Part shown: positions 37,170 to 46,676 of the stretch, piece after piece
Layout: every line of letters begins with the position of its first letter
Position numbering within the stretch: the stretch's first letter is position 1
Origin: Geodermatophilus obscurus DSM 43160
GTDB taxonomy: Bacteria; Actinomycetota; Actinomycetes; Mycobacteriales; Geodermatophilaceae
Reading direction: 5' to 3'
Length of the DNA stretch: 64,000 nt
Assembly (NCBI RefSeq): GCF_000025345.1
Contig: NC_013757.1
Coordinates: 2,170,001-2,234,000 of the forward strand
Position numbers and translations under genes: made by a program
The notes under the pieces: model-generated
Databases searched by the model: none
What the model was told of the DNA's origin: nothing
Seen by the model: only the letters and a program-made list of their open reading frames with translations

Positions 37170-38063
37170 GTGTCCGCTGAACTGTCGGCCCCCGGCCCGC
37201 ACGACGACCGGCTCGACGACGTCGGGCGCCTCGTCGTCCGCTGCCCCGACCGGCCCGGGATCGTCGCCGTCGTCAGCGGGCTGATGGCCGACGTCGGGGC
37301 GAACATCATCGACTCGCAGCAGCACTCCTCCGACCCGGTGGGTGGCACGTTCACGCTGCGGCTGGAGTTCTTCCTCGCCGACCTGACCGCCCGGCGCCAG
37401 CAGCTCGAGGGCGCGCTGGCCCTGCTCGCGCAGCAGTGGCAGTTCACCTGGCGGCTGACCGAGGCCGCGCACCGGCCCCGGCTGGCGGTGTTCGTCTCCA
37501 GGACCGACCACGTGCTGCAGGAGCTGCTCTACCGGGTCCGCGCGGGCGACCTGCGCGCCGAGATCGCCGCCGTCGTCTCCAACCACCCCGACCTCGAGCC
37601 GGTCGCCCGCGGCGCCGGCGTCCCGTTCCACCACGTGCCGGTGACGCCGGAGACCAAGGCGGAGGCCGAGGCGCGGGCGCTGGAGCTGATCGGGGACGTC
37701 GACCTCGTCGTGCTCGCCCGCTACATGCAGATCGTCTCGGCCGACTTCTGCAGCCGGTTCCCGGAGCGGCTGATCAACATCCACCACAGCTTCCTGCCGG
37801 CCTTCGTCGGGGCGAACCCCTACCGGGCGGCGCACGACCGCGGCGTGAAGCTGATCGGGGCGACCGCCCACTACGTGACGCCGGAGCTCGACGCCGGGCC
37901 GATCATCGAGCAGGAGGTCGCCCGCGTGGACCACCGCGCGACGGTCGAGGACATGCGCCGCATCGGCCGCTACGTCGAGCGCCAGGTGCTGGCCCAGGCG
38001 GTCACCTGGCACGTGGAGGACCGCGTCATCGTGGACGGGGAGAAGACGATCGTCTTCGCCTGA
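37170..38063 (+). CDS. purU: formyltetrahydrofolate deformylase
   Basis: A 297-residue PurU. An N-terminal ACT domain (residues about 17–95; LVVRCPDRPGIVAVVSG) is followed by the formyltransferase fold with NIHHSFLPAF and HYVTPELDAGPIIEQ, which carry the Asn/His/Asp catalytic residues. It releases formate from 10-formyl-THF for purine synthesis and folate balance. The GTG at 37170 gives the usual length. Its TGA stop is duplicated by the adjacent IS element, so the protein stays complete. Confidence 0.93.
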   Translation: MSAELSAPGPHDDRLDDVGRLVVRCPDRPGIVAVVSGLMADVGANIIDSQQHSSDPVGGTFTLRLEFFLADLTARRQQLEGALALLAQQWQFTWRLTEAAHRPRLAVFVSRTDHVLQELLYRVRAGDLRAEIAAVVSNHPDLEPVARGAGVPFHHVPVTPETKAEAEARALELIGDVDLVVLARYMQIVSADFCSRFPERLINIHHSFLPAFVGANPYRAAHDRGVKLIGATAHYVTPELDAGPIIEQEVARVDHRATVEDMRRIGRYVERQVLAQAVTWHVEDRVIVDGEKTIVFA

Positions 38064-39084
38064 GAGGGTGTTGGGTAACCGCCTGACTACTGGTCTCTGT
38101 CGAGATCCTTGGCGAGGCGACGGGCAGCTTCGGTCTCGATGGCGCCGTGGGGTTGGCGGTCCTCACCGGCCAGGCGGGCGGCCATCAGCCGGATCATCGC
38201 CACCTTGATCATGGCCTCGGCGTGACTGGTCTTGCGTTCGTAGTCGCGTGCCAACCGTCTGCACCTCGTCAGCCAGCCGAAGGTCCGCTCCACCACCCAG
38301 CGGCGGGGCAGCACCTGAAAGCCCCTGCGGTCAGCGTTGCGCGCCACGGCCACTATTTCGAGGTCTTCGGCGCGCCGGGCCCAACCGACCAGCCCGGCAT
38401 CGACCACGTTGACGTAACCGCCGTCGACCCAGACCAGCGCCAGCAGCGGGAACAACGCATGGATGCCGGTCAGCACCTGCCGGGCGCCGGCGCGGTCTTG
38501 CACGCTGGCCGAGTGCACCACCGCGCGCAGCAGCAGGCCGCCGGTGTCGACCAGTAGATGCCGTTTGCGGCCGCGTACCCGCTTGCCGGCGTCGTAGCCG
38601 ATGGCCTCCCCGCCCTCGGCGCTGCGCGCGGACTGCGAATCCAGCACCGCCGCCGACGGCTGCACGGTGCGTCCCTCCCGGGCCCGCAGTCGATCGCGCA
38701 ACTGGTCGTGCACCCGGTCCCAGGTGCCATCGGCGCTCCAGGCGCGGAACCATCGATAGGCCGCGTCCCAGGGCGCCAGGTCATGCGGCACCTGACGCCA
38801 GGCGCAGCCACTGACCAGCACGTACAGGATCGTGTCGAGCACCAGCCGGCGGTCGTACGTCAGCGGCCGCCCACCGCGCCGAGGATCACGAACCGGCAGC
38901 AGCGGCTCGACCACCGCCCACTGCGCATCGGTCAGCGAACTGGGATACGCCTCCCGATCCAGGCATTCGCACATTCACCTGGACCATCACCGGCCGACCA
39001 TCCCCATCGGGTTGCCACGCCGGGCGCGCACCTGATCCGGCCAGACCGGCACCCGAGGTGGTCGGTCAGTTACCCAACACCCTC
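38064..39084 (-). mobile_element. IS5-family insertion sequence, complete
   Basis: A 1021-bp element with perfect 16-bp terminal inverted repeats GAGGGTGTTGGGTAAC (38064–38079) and its complement at 39069–39084. The 3-bp direct repeat TGA flanks it on both sides (38061–38063 and 39085–39087), fitting the TNA target preference of the IS1031/IS427-type groups of IS5. One transposase gene fills it on the minus strand. It looks recent and intact. The target TGA is the stop codon of purU and the first base triplet of the stop-anchored repeat. Confidence 0.92.
38087..38974 (-). CDS. IS5-family DDE transposase
   Basis: A 295-residue transposase in one uninterrupted frame. The N-terminal region begins YPSSLTDAQWAVVEPLLP, and the catalytic acids lie in AVLDSQSARS (D), ALVWVDGGYVN (D) and RRWVVERTFGWLTRCRRLARDYER (E, in the Y-(2)R-(3)E-(6)K type context). 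Length and motifs are complete, so the element may still move. No programmed frameshift is needed. Confidence 0.92.
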   Translation of the reverse strand: MCECLDREAYPSSLTDAQWAVVEPLLPVRDPRRGGRPLTYDRRLVLDTILYVLVSGCAWRQVPHDLAPWDAAYRWFRAWSADGTWDRVHDQLRDRLRAREGRTVQPSAAVLDSQSARSAEGGEAIGYDAGKRVRGRKRHLLVDTGGLLLRAVVHSASVQDRAGARQVLTGIHALFPLLALVWVDGGYVNVVDAGLVGWARRAEDLEIVAVARNADRRGFQVLPRRWVVERTFGWLTRCRRLARDYERKTSHAEAMIKVAMIRLMAARLAGEDRQPHGAIETEAARRLAKDLDRDQ

Positions 39085-39195
39085 TGAGGGAGGACCCCTT
39101 CGCCCCCACCGGTCGCGAGCTCGTGGCGGGCCCCTGCAGAGGGGCCGCTCCAGCACGTCACCGAGCTCGCGGCGAGCCTCTGGACGGGGCCGGGC
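39085..39195 (+). repeat. stop-anchored repeat of purU, displaced by the IS
   Basis: TGAGGGAGGACCCC stands directly after the IS. Removing the IS and one TGA copy joins it to purU as CCTGAGGGAGGACCCC, the standard motif. It continues GTCGCGAGCTCGTGGCGGG, GGGGCCGCTCCAGCACGTCACC and GCGGCGAGCCTCTGGACGGGG. Confidence 0.75.
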
Positions 39196-39219
39196 GTCAC
39201 CCGTTCCTCGGCGGTCCTC

Positions 39220-39243
39220 TAATTTGACTCGTTAAAGAAAACC
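39220..39243 (+). promoter_or_regulatory. AT-rich operator/promoter before furA (FurA box candidate)
   Basis: AATTTGACTCGTTAAAGAAA is the most AT-rich run in the neighbourhood and ends 15 bases before the furA start. As I remember, the mycobacterial FurA operator also has TTGACT followed by an AGAAAA segment just before furA. Autoregulation of furA–katA by peroxide is therefore likely; TTGACT could serve as the −35 box. Confidence 0.6.
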
Positions 39244-39257
39244 GTGTTGGCTGGGTC

Positions 39258-39734
39258 GTGATGGAGGCGACCTGGCAGGAGCAGCTCCGCACGGTGGGGC
39301 TGCGCGTCACGCGGCCCCGGCTGTCGGTGCTGCAGGTGCTCGCCGAGCGTCCCCACGCGGACGTCGACACCATCGTCACCGCGGCCCGTGCCGTGCACCC
39401 CACGTTGTCGCCCCAGGCGGTCTACGGGGTGCTCCAGGCGCTCGTCTCCAGCGGCCTGGCCCGCCGGATCGAGCCGGCGGGCGCACCCGCGCTCTTCGAG
39501 CTGCGGGTCGGCGACAACCACCACCACCTGGTCTGCCGATCGTGCGGTGCGGTCGCGGACGTCGACTGCGCCGTGGGAGCGGCTCCGTGCCTGACGCCCT
39601 CGGACACGGCGGGTTTCGTCGTGGACGAGGCGGAGGTCGTCTTCTGGGGTCTGTGCCGCCAGTGCCGGGTAGAGACACCAGCAGAGACCGCTCAGGTCCT
39701 TCAGCACGACAATCGAGGAGGAACGATCGCATGA
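39258..39734 (+). CDS. furA: Fur-family peroxide/iron regulator (FurA/CatR-like)
   Basis: A 158-residue Fur protein. Winged helix at residues 8–80, metal site with His88–90 (DNHHHLVC), and two structural-zinc pairs, Cys93/96 and Cys133/136. Located directly before a catalase gene, it is expected to act as a peroxide-sensing repressor like mycobacterial FurA or Streptomyces CatR. It starts at GTG 39258 or the next codon ATG. Its stop overlaps the catalase start by four bases (ATGA). Confidence 0.9.
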   Translation: MMEATWQEQLRTVGLRVTRPRLSVLQVLAERPHADVDTIVTAARAVHPTLSPQAVYGVLQALVSSGLARRIEPAGAPALFELRVGDNHHHLVCRSCGAVADVDCAVGAAPCLTPSDTAGFVVDEAEVVFWGLCRQCRVETPAETAQVLQHDNRGGTIA

Positions 39735-41398
39735 CCGACGTCGCATCGCAGGGCCCTGCTCCGAGTGAGGCCGGCCGTCCGGTCCTGACCAACCGTCAGG
39801 GTCACCCGGTTTACGACAACCAGAACCAGCGGACAGTGGGCGCCCGCGGCCCGGCGACGCTGGAGAACTACCAGTTCCTCGAGAAGATCAGCCACTTCGA
39901 CCGGGAGCGCATCCCGGAGCGCGTGGTGCACGCGCGCGGCTTCGTGGCCTACGGCGAGTTCGAGGCCACCGGCAAGTGGGGCGACGAGCCCATCGAGCGC
40001 TACACCCGCGCCAAGCTCTTCAACGCCCCCGGCAAGAAGACCGATCTCGCCATCCGCTTCTCCAGCGTCATCGGCGGCCGGGACTCCTCCGAGGCGGCGC
40101 GCGACCCGCGCGGCTTCGCGGTGAAGTTCTACACCGAAGACGGCAACTGGGACATCGTCGGCAACAACCTCGCGGTTTTCTTCATCCGTGACGCCATCAA
40201 GTTCCCCGACGTCATCCACTCCCTCAAGCCGGACCCCATCACCTTCCGGCAGGAGCCGGCCCGGATCTTCGACTTCATGTCGCAGACCCCCGAGGCCATG
40301 CACATGCTGGTCAACCTGTTCTCCCCGCGCGGCATCCCGTCGGACTACCGGCACATGCAGGGCTTCGGCGTGAACACCTACAAGTGGGTCAACGCCCAGG
40401 GTGAGACCGTCCTGGTGAAGTACCACTGGATCCCCAAGCAGGGCGTCAAGAGCCTGACGGCGGCCGACGCCGCGGCGATCCAGGCCAACGACCTGGGTCA
40501 CGCCTCCAAGGACCTCTACGAGGCCATCGAGCGCGGCGACTTCCCCCAGTGGGACCTCTACGTCCAGATGATGAGCGACGACGAGCACCCCGAGCTGGAC
40601 TTCGACCCGCTGGACGACACGAAGGTCTGGCCGGAGAACGAGTTCGAGCCCAAGCTCGTCGGCACGATGACGCTGAACCGCAACATCACCGACCACCACA
40701 ACGAGAACGAGCAGAGCGCGTTCGGCACCGGTGTGCTGGTCGACGGTCTCGACTTCTCCGACGACAAGATGCTGGTCGGCCGCACCTTCTCCTACAGCGA
40801 CACCCAGCGTTACCGGGTGGGCCCGAACTACCTGCAGCTGCCGATCAACTCGGCGAAGGGCGCCCGCGTCGCGACCAACCAGCGCGGCGGCCAGATGTCC
40901 TACGGTGTCGACCTCGGTGAGGGTCAGAACCCGCACGTCAACTACGAGCCCTCGGTCATGGGCGGCCTGCGCGAGGCGCAGTACCCCACCCACGACGAGC
41001 AGGGGCCGGTCGTCACCGGGCGGCTCACCCGCAAGCGCATCCCCCGGACCAACGACTACACCCAGGCCGGGCAGCGCTACCAGCTCATGGAGCAGTGGGA
41101 GAAGGACGACCTGGTGAAGAACCTGGTCGACAACATCGGTGAGGCGGTCCGCGAGGTCCAGGAGCGGATGGTCTGGCACTTCTTCATGTGCGACGACGAG
41201 CTCGGCCAGCGGGTCGGCGAGGGGCTGGGCATCACCGCGGACGACGTCCGTGGCCTGGAGCCGCTGCAGACCCAGACGCTGTCGGAGGAGGAGCTGCAGC
41301 GCGCGGCCAACCTCGGCAAGAACGGTCCGCGTGACGTCACCGGCCTGAAGATGACGCACACCGTGCCCAACGAGCGGGTCGTGCTCGCCCAGGGCTGA
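39731..41398 (+). CDS. katA: monofunctional haem catalase
   Basis: A 555-residue clade-type catalase. Catalytic His67 (VVHARGF), Asn145/146 ([11 protein letters not shown]) and the proximal region with Tyr in [19 protein letters not shown] are intact. At about 500+ residues it is a small-subunit catalase with an extra C-terminal helix tail. It degrades hydrogen peroxide in the cytosol. It is translationally coupled to furA and closed by a strong terminator. Confidence 0.95.
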   Translation: MTDVASQGPAPSEAGRPVLTNRQGHPVYDNQNQRTVGARGPATLENYQFLEKISHFDRERIPERVVHARGFVAYGEFEATGKWGDEPIERYTRAKLFNAPGKKTDLAIRFSSVIGGRDSSEAARDPRGFAVKFYTEDGNWDIVGNNLAVFFIRDAIKFPDVIHSLKPDPITFRQEPARIFDFMSQTPEAMHMLVNLFSPRGIPSDYRHMQGFGVNTYKWVNAQGETVLVKYHWIPKQGVKSLTAADAAAIQANDLGHASKDLYEAIERGDFPQWDLYVQMMSDDEHPELDFDPLDDTKVWPENEFEPKLVGTMTLNRNITDHHNENEQSAFGTGVLVDGLDFSDDKMLVGRTFSYSDTQRYRVGPNYLQLPINSAKGARVATNQRGGQMSYGVDLGEGQNPHVNYEPSVMGGLREAQYPTHDEQGPVVTGRLTRKRIPRTNDYTQAGQRYQLMEQWEKDDLVKNLVDNIGEAVREVQERMVWHFFMCDDELGQRVGEGLGITADDVRGLEPLQTQTLSEEELQRAANLGKNGPRDVTGLKMTHTVPNERVVLAQG

Positions 41399-41425
41399 CC
41401 TCCTCGGCACCACCGAACGCGCGGC

Positions 41426-41457
41426 GGGCCGCGACCGGGATCCCCCGGTCGCGGCCC
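41426..41457. terminator. hairpin terminator after katA
   Basis: Perfect 14-bp stem GGGCCGCGACCGGG / CCCGGTCGCGGCCC with the loop ATCC, 28 bases after the catalase stop. Confidence 0.8.
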
Positions 41458-41567
41458 GGCTGCGTTCCCGGCCGGTCGCTTCCACTGCCCGGGAGCGCGG
41501 GCTGGGTCCGCGTGGCCCGGCTCACCTAGCGTCTCCCCGGGACCGCAGCGTCGCGCCAGGAGGAGAC

Positions 41568-42902
41568 ATGAGCAGCACACCGACGAGCACCGGCCGGACC
41601 GCGGGACGCCCCGGCGCCGGGAGTCGCGCCGCCGGCTGGGTCGCGCCCCTGTGCTGGATCGCCGTCCTGCTCGACGGCTTCGACCTGGTGGTGGTGGGTA
41701 CCGTGGTGCCGACCCTCCAGTCGCCGGAGGAGTGGGCGCTGTCCGGCGCCGGGACGACGTTCGTCATCACCATCGGCCTCGTCGGCATGATGATCGGCGC
41801 GCTGACGGTCGGGACCTTGACCGACCTCGTGGGCCGGCGCAAGGCGCTGATCGGGGCGGTCGCGGCCTTCTCGCTGCTCACCTTCGCCTGTGCCTTCGCG
41901 CCCAACGAGATCGTGTTCGGCGTGCTCCGCTTCCTCGCCGGGATCGGCCTCGGCGGCTGCCTCCCCACAGCCATCGCCATGGTCAACGAGTTCAGCCGCT
42001 CCGGCCGCAGCGGCCGCGCGACCACCACGATCATGACCGGCTACCACGTGGGAGCCGTGACGACGGCCGCGCTGGCGATCGTGGTGATCCCGGACCTCGG
42101 CTGGCGCTGGATGTTCGTCATCGGCGCGCTGCCCGCGCTGGTCCTGGTCCCGCTCATGCTGCGGCACCTGCCCGAGTCGGCGTCCTACCTCGTCTCCCAC
42201 GGGCGGCGGGCCGAGGCCGAGGAGATCGCGCACCGGTACGGCCTCGAGCTGGAGACCCCGGCCGCGCGGGTCGCCGAGCACGCGGGAGAGGCCGGCGCGG
42301 CGGGTGCCGCCGCCACCGTCCGGACGCTGTTCACCTCGGCCTACGTGCGCAACACCGTCGTCATCGGCATCACGTCGTTCATGGGTCTGCTGCTCGTGTA
42401 CGGCCTGAACAACTGGCTGCCCACGATCATGCGGGAGGCCGAGTACGAACTCGGTGCCGCGCTGGCCTTCCTCCTCGTGCTCAACGTCGGCGCCATCGTC
42501 GGACTGCTCGTCGCGGGAGCCGTCGCCGACCGGATCGGCGCCCGGGCCGCGGGGATGGTCTGGTTCACCGGGGCCGCGGTCTTCCTGGCGCTGCTGTCGA
42601 TCAGGCTCCCGATCGTCGGCATCTACGCCATGGTGTTCCTGACCGGGTGCTTCGTCTTCAGCGCCCAGGTGCTGGTCTACGCGTTCGTCAGCGCCAACCA
42701 CCCGCCGCAGGTCCGCGCGACGGCGCTGGGCTGGTCGGCCGGCGCCGGCCGGGTCGGCGCCATCGTCGGGCCGACCATCACCGGCGCCCTGTTCGCCGCC
42801 GGCAACGCCTTCCCCGGAGGCTTCTACCTCTTCGCCGTCGTCGGCCTGCTCGGGGCCGTCGCCTTCAGCCTGGCCCGGCGCCGGGACACCGTCGTCGGCT
42901 GA
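41568..42902 (+). CDS. MFS transporter, aromatic acid:H+ symporter type
   Basis: A 444-residue permease with 12 predicted membrane helices. The first helix carries LLDGFDLVVVGTVVP, whose DGFD motif and the loop GTLTDLVGRRKALI mark the AAHS family, which imports benzoate, protocatechuate or similar acids. No catabolic genes lie beside it, so the substrate stays open. The ATG follows AGGAGG. Confidence 0.88.
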   Translation: MSSTPTSTGRTAGRPGAGSRAAGWVAPLCWIAVLLDGFDLVVVGTVVPTLQSPEEWALSGAGTTFVITIGLVGMMIGALTVGTLTDLVGRRKALIGAVAAFSLLTFACAFAPNEIVFGVLRFLAGIGLGGCLPTAIAMVNEFSRSGRSGRATTTIMTGYHVGAVTTAALAIVVIPDLGWRWMFVIGALPALVLVPLMLRHLPESASYLVSHGRRAEAEEIAHRYGLELETPAARVAEHAGEAGAAGAAATVRTLFTSAYVRNTVVIGITSFMGLLLVYGLNNWLPTIMREAEYELGAALAFLLVLNVGAIVGLLVAGAVADRIGARAAGMVWFTGAAVFLALLSIRLPIVGIYAMVFLTGCFVFSAQVLVYAFVSANHPPQVRATALGWSAGAGRVGAIVGPTITGALFAAGNAFPGGFYLFAVVGLLGAVAFSLARRRDTVVG

Positions 42903-42908
42903 GCGAGC

Positions 42909-43859
42909 TCACTCGCCGCGGCGGCGCTCGTGCTCGGCGAGGAAGCGCTCGAGCTCCGCGCCGATCTCGTCGCCGCTGGGTACCTCGCCGATGTCGCTCA
43001 ACAGGCCGGTGCCCTCGCGGGCGGCGGTGAACTGGTCGAACTGCTGCTCCAGCGCGGCCACGACGGCGGTGTTCTCAGGGGACCGGGCGATCTGCTCGTC
43101 GACCTCGCTGCGGTGGGCCTCGGCGGCCTCCCGCAGCGCCTCGGTGGGCAGGTGCAGCCCGGTCAGCCGGGACAGGTGCTCGAGCAGCGTCAGCGACGCC
43201 GCCGGGAAGGTCGCCTGCGCCAGGTAGTGCGGCACGTGCGCGGCCACCCCGTAGGCGTCCACGCCGGCCTCGCCCATCCGCAGCTCCAGCAGCGCCGCGA
43301 CGCTACCGGGAAGCCGCATCTCACCCCAGTAGACCGGGTACTCCGCGATCAGCGAGCGCCGCGTCGCGTGGGCGGTGACGGTGACCGGCCGGGTGTGCGG
43401 CACCGGCATCGGGATCGCCTGCAGCGACACGACCGACGTCACGCCGAGCCGCTCGACCAGCCAGCCGACCGCGGCCACGAAGCGCTCCCAGGCGAAGTCC
43501 GGCTCCGTGCCGTGCAGCAGCAGGAACGGCTCGCCGGCGTCGTCCTCCAGCGCGTAGAGGAGGAGTTCCGGCGCGGCGAACGACTCGTAGCGGTCGCCGG
43601 AGAAGGTCATCCGCGGCCGGTGCGCGCGGTAGTCGACCAGGCTGTCGACGTCGAACCGGGCGACCACCTCGTGCGGCAGCGCGGCGAGCAGGTGGGCCCC
43701 GGCCAGCGCCCCGGCCGAGGCTGCGTCGAACTCCCCGGCGACGTCGTGCACCAGCACCAGCCCACGGCGGGCACCGGCCTCGGTGGCCTCGGCCTCGCGG
43801 ACCAGGAACGGCTCCGCCTCGGGGAGCAGCTCGACGAGCTCCTCCGGTCGCTGCGCCAC
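42909..43859 (-). CDS. PAC2-family protein (proteasome-assembly-chaperone-like)
   Basis: A 316-residue protein of the actinobacterial PAC2 family. GLVLVHDVAGEFDAASAGALA begins the fold, and PMPVPHTRPVTVTAHATRRSL and the middle YWGEMRLPGS are typical. Homologues lie near proteasome or Pup genes in some species and may bind proteins; the role is not proven. No proteasome genes occur in this window. It faces the MFS gene with only six bases between stops. Confidence 0.82.
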   Translation of the reverse strand: MAQRPEELVELLPEAEPFLVREAEATEAGARRGLVLVHDVAGEFDAASAGALAGAHLLAALPHEVVARFDVDSLVDYRAHRPRMTFSGDRYESFAAPELLLYALEDDAGEPFLLLHGTEPDFAWERFVAAVGWLVERLGVTSVVSLQAIPMPVPHTRPVTVTAHATRRSLIAEYPVYWGEMRLPGSVAALLELRMGEAGVDAYGVAAHVPHYLAQATFPAASLTLLEHLSRLTGLHLPTEALREAAEAHRSEVDEQIARSPENTAVVAALEQQFDQFTAAREGTGLLSDIGEVPSGDEIGAELERFLAEHERRRGE

Positions 43860-43937
43860 GGTGTTGCCTCCTCGCGATACGGGTTCACCACCTACAGCTC
43901 CCCCCGTGCCGACCGCATTCCCCGAGGCGCGGAGGGG

Positions 43938-45284
43938 TCAGGCCGGCGGGCGGGCGGGGGTGTCGTCGTCACCGTCCGGGGCGTCGTCCGCGACGGGCCC
44001 GGGGGCCGGGGTCGCAACGCGCTCCCGGACGACCGTGGCGCCGGTCTCGTCGCCGGTGACCTGCACCCGGGTGCCGTCGTCGGCGACCTCCGGTGTGCGG
44101 CCGTCCAGCTCGTCGCGCACGTACCGGTAGACGACGGCGATGAGCGCGGCCACGGGGACGCCGAGGAACGTGCCGAGGATGCCGTAGAGGCTGCCGCCGG
44201 CGGTGACCGCCAGGATGACCACGGCCGCGTGCAGGTTGAGCCCGCGCCCCTGGAGGATCGGCTGCAGCACGTTGCCCTCGAGCTGCTGCACCACGAGAAC
44301 GATGACGAGCACGATGAGCGCCGTCTGCCAGCCGTTGCTGACCAGGGCGATGAGCACCGCGAAGGCCCCGGCGACGAAGGCACCGATGATCGGGATGAAC
44401 GCGCCGAAGAAGGTCAGGACGGCGAGGGGCAGCACCAGCGGGACGTCGAGGATCCACAGGCCCAGGCCGATGAAGAAGGCGTCGACGAAGCCGACCAGGG
44501 CCTGCTGTCGGATGAACTCCGAGAGGGTGCTCCAGGTCTTGTACGACAGCGCGGCGACGTGCGGTGCCACCTTGGGGCCGGTCTGGGCGGCCAGCCACGG
44601 CAGCCAGCGCGGGCCGTCCTTGATGAAGAAGAAGGCCAGCACCAGGGCGAGCACCAGGTTGAGCAGGCCGCTGCCGAGCGCGGAGACGCCGGTCAGCGCG
44701 TAGCCGGCGATGTTCTGGGCGTTCCCCTGGATGCTGTCGATGACCTGGTCGACGGCCTGGCCGATCTGGTCCTCGCCGAGGTTCAGCGGCGGACCGGTCA
44801 CCCACTCCTGCACGTCCTGCAGCCCGGCGGTGGCGGCGTCGGCCAGCTCACCGGTCTGGTCGGCCACCTGCGGGACGATCCAGGAGAACAACCCGGCGAC
44901 CACGGCGAAGAAGCCCAGCAGCACCACCAGGGCGGCCAGCGCAGGCGGGAAGTGCAACCGGCGCAGCAGCCGGGTCGGCGGCCAGAGCACGGTCGCGAAC
45001 AGCAGGCCGAGGATGACCGGCAGCAGGATCGGCCACAGCCGGCCGAGCACCCAGCCGACCGCCACGAGCGCAGCGGCGATCAGCAGCAGCTGCGCGGAGG
45101 CGATGGCCAGCGCCCGGACGCCCTTCTGCAACCGGGGTCCGCGGTCGGGACTCGGGGCGGGGCTCGCCGTCGTCGCGGCGGTGGCCACCGCCGCGAAATT
45201 GGGCGTCCGTCCGCTCGTCGGCGGCGTGTCGCCGGACGGGTCGGCGGACGACGCGCCCGGGCGGCCGGGCATGCGGAGCCTCAT
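43938..45284 (-). CDS. AI-2E family transporter (PerM/TqsA-like), copy 1
   Basis: A 448-residue membrane protein with about eight helices. The family pattern is clear: LIAAALVAVGWVLGRLWPILLPVILGLL, a long soluble loop (about 150–210), then FFGAFIPIIGAFVAG and LEGNVLQPILQGRGLNLHAAVVIL. Such proteins export autoinducer-2 or act as ion antiporters. An acidic Pro-rich tail follows. The start is uncertain between ATG 45284 and 45272. A second, less similar copy lies at 48776. Confidence 0.85.
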   Translation of the reverse strand: MRLRMPGRPGASSADPSGDTPPTSGRTPNFAAVATAATTASPAPSPDRGPRLQKGVRALAIASAQLLLIAAALVAVGWVLGRLWPILLPVILGLLFATVLWPPTRLLRRLHFPPALAALVVLLGFFAVVAGLFSWIVPQVADQTGELADAATAGLQDVQEWVTGPPLNLGEDQIGQAVDQVIDSIQGNAQNIAGYALTGVSALGSGLLNLVLALVLAFFFIKDGPRWLPWLAAQTGPKVAPHVAALSYKTWSTLSEFIRQQALVGFVDAFFIGLGLWILDVPLVLPLAVLTFFGAFIPIIGAFVAGAFAVLIALVSNGWQTALIVLVIVLVVQQLEGNVLQPILQGRGLNLHAAVVILAVTAGGSLYGILGTFLGVPVAALIAVVYRYVRDELDGRTPEVADDGTRVQVTGDETGATVVRERVATPAPGPVADDAPDGDDDTPARPPA

Positions 45285-45361
45285 GCGGTCGATCACAACA
45301 CAGGCGAGTACCCCGGAACGGCTCCGGACGATCATGGTGTGGTCGTCGTAACGTCCGGGCC

Positions 45362-45830
45362 ATGCCGAGAACCGCGACCGCCGACCGGGTCGACCGCCTC
45401 ACCCTCGAGGAGTTCCTCCGTCCCCGCCACAAAGCGGTGCTGGTCACCCGGCGCAGCGAGGGGGGGGCTGCAGCTGTCCCCGGTCACCTGCGGTCTGGAC
45501 CAGGAGGGGCGGGTCGTGGTCTCGACGTACCCGCAGCGGGCCAAGGCGGCCAACGCGCGGCGCGACCCGTCGGTCTCCCTCTGCGTGCTCTCCGACGACT
45601 TCGACGGCCCCTGGGTGCAGGTCGACGGCCGCGCCGAGGTCCTCGACCTGCCCGACGCGCTCGAGCCGCTGGTCGACTACTACCGCGCGATCAGCGGCGA
45701 GCACCCCGACTGGGACGAGTACCGGACGGCGATGGCCCGGCAGGGCAAGTCGCTGCTGCGCGTCACGATCGAGCGCTGGGGGCCGATCGCCACGGGTGGC
45801 TTCCCCCCGGAGGTCGTCGACCAGTTCTGA
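45362..45830 (+). pseudogene. PPOX-class F420-dependent oxidoreductase, frameshifted in a G8 run
   Basis: The split-barrel flavin/F420 protein begins MPRTATADRVDRLTLEEFLRPRHKAVLVTRRSEGG. The continuation LQLSPVTCGLDQEGRVVVSTYP…, ending PPEVVDQF, lies in the +2 frame. The break is at eight consecutive G (45460–45467); removing one G joins GG-LQLSPVTCG without gap, as in homologues. The full protein would have about 155 residues. It is a pseudogene, a slippage-controlled gene, or a base-call error. Confidence 0.82.
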
Positions 45831-45868
45831 GGCTTGCTCCGAGTCAGGAAGGACGTCAGGTTCGCGCG

Positions 45869-46456
45869 ATGCCGTACGTGCTGACCGTCGACCGGCACGA
45901 CAACCGAGGGGGTCCGGGCCGGGGCACCGGCGTCCTGGGGCGGCTCACGGACGGCGTCCCGACCGTGCTGCCCTTCGAGCGGACGGCGGGCGAGGAGTTC
46001 CAGGGCGTGCTGGCCGACCCCGCGGTCGTCGTGGACGTCGTCCTGCGGCTGGTGCGCGAGGGCGGCTGGAGCATCGGCGTCGGGGCCGGCCCGGTGCAGA
46101 CGCCGCTGCCCGACAGCGCCCGCGCCGGCGCCGGGCCGGCCTACCTCAGCGCCCGCCGGGCGGTCGACGCGGCCAAGCCGCGCAGCGTCCGGCTCGCGGT
46201 GCGTGGCGCCGTCCCGCCCGACGCCGGTGACGCGCAGGCGGTGCTGAGCGCGCTGGCCGTCGTCGTGCAGCGGCGCAGCGCCCCGGCGTGGGAGGCGATC
46301 GAGCTCGTGCGCGCCGGGCGCACCCAGGCCGACGCCGCCGCCGCGCTCGGCGTCTCCCGGCAGGCGGTGGGCCAGCGGCTGGCCGCGGGGCTGTGGGAGC
46401 TGGAGCGCGAGCTGCGGCCGACGGCCGCGCGGCTGCTCACCCGGGCGGCCGGGTGA
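45869..46456 (+). CDS. SatD-like protein with C-terminal helix-turn-helix
   Basis: A 195-residue protein. The N-terminal part (PYVLTVDRHDNRG… VLPFERTAGEEFQGVLADP) recalls SatD-type regulatory proteins; the C-terminus RAGRTQADAAAALGVSRQAVGQRLAAGLWELE is a sigma-4/HTH-like DNA-binding motif. A transcription-factor role is likely; the target is not known. It follows the broken PPOX gene by 38 bases. Confidence 0.7.
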   Translation: MPYVLTVDRHDNRGGPGRGTGVLGRLTDGVPTVLPFERTAGEEFQGVLADPAVVVDVVLRLVREGGWSIGVGAGPVQTPLPDSARAGAGPAYLSARRAVDAAKPRSVRLAVRGAVPPDAGDAQAVLSALAVVVQRRSAPAWEAIELVRAGRTQADAAAALGVSRQAVGQRLAAGLWELERELRPTAARLLTRAAG

Positions 46457-46676
46457 GCGCCGTCCTCCACGCGGTCGAGGGTCCGGGCTGCGACGCCGAG
46501 CTCGAGGCCCCGGCCAACGCCGAGCGGTCCACCACCGGCACGCCGGCCGGCGTGCGGGGGGCGGCGGCGTGCCTCGGCGTCGCGCTGCTGCGCAGCTGAC
46601 CGGTCGCCGCGCGCGGTGATCACCGGACGGTGAGAATGGGTCCCGCACCTCTGCCGTCCGATCCCCGGGAGCACCC

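Noticed and set aside
46453..46599. Short plus-strand frame starting GTG at the SatD-like stop
   Set aside because: The start overlap looks coupled, but the 48 residues have no recognisable pattern and no conserved end; I left it out.
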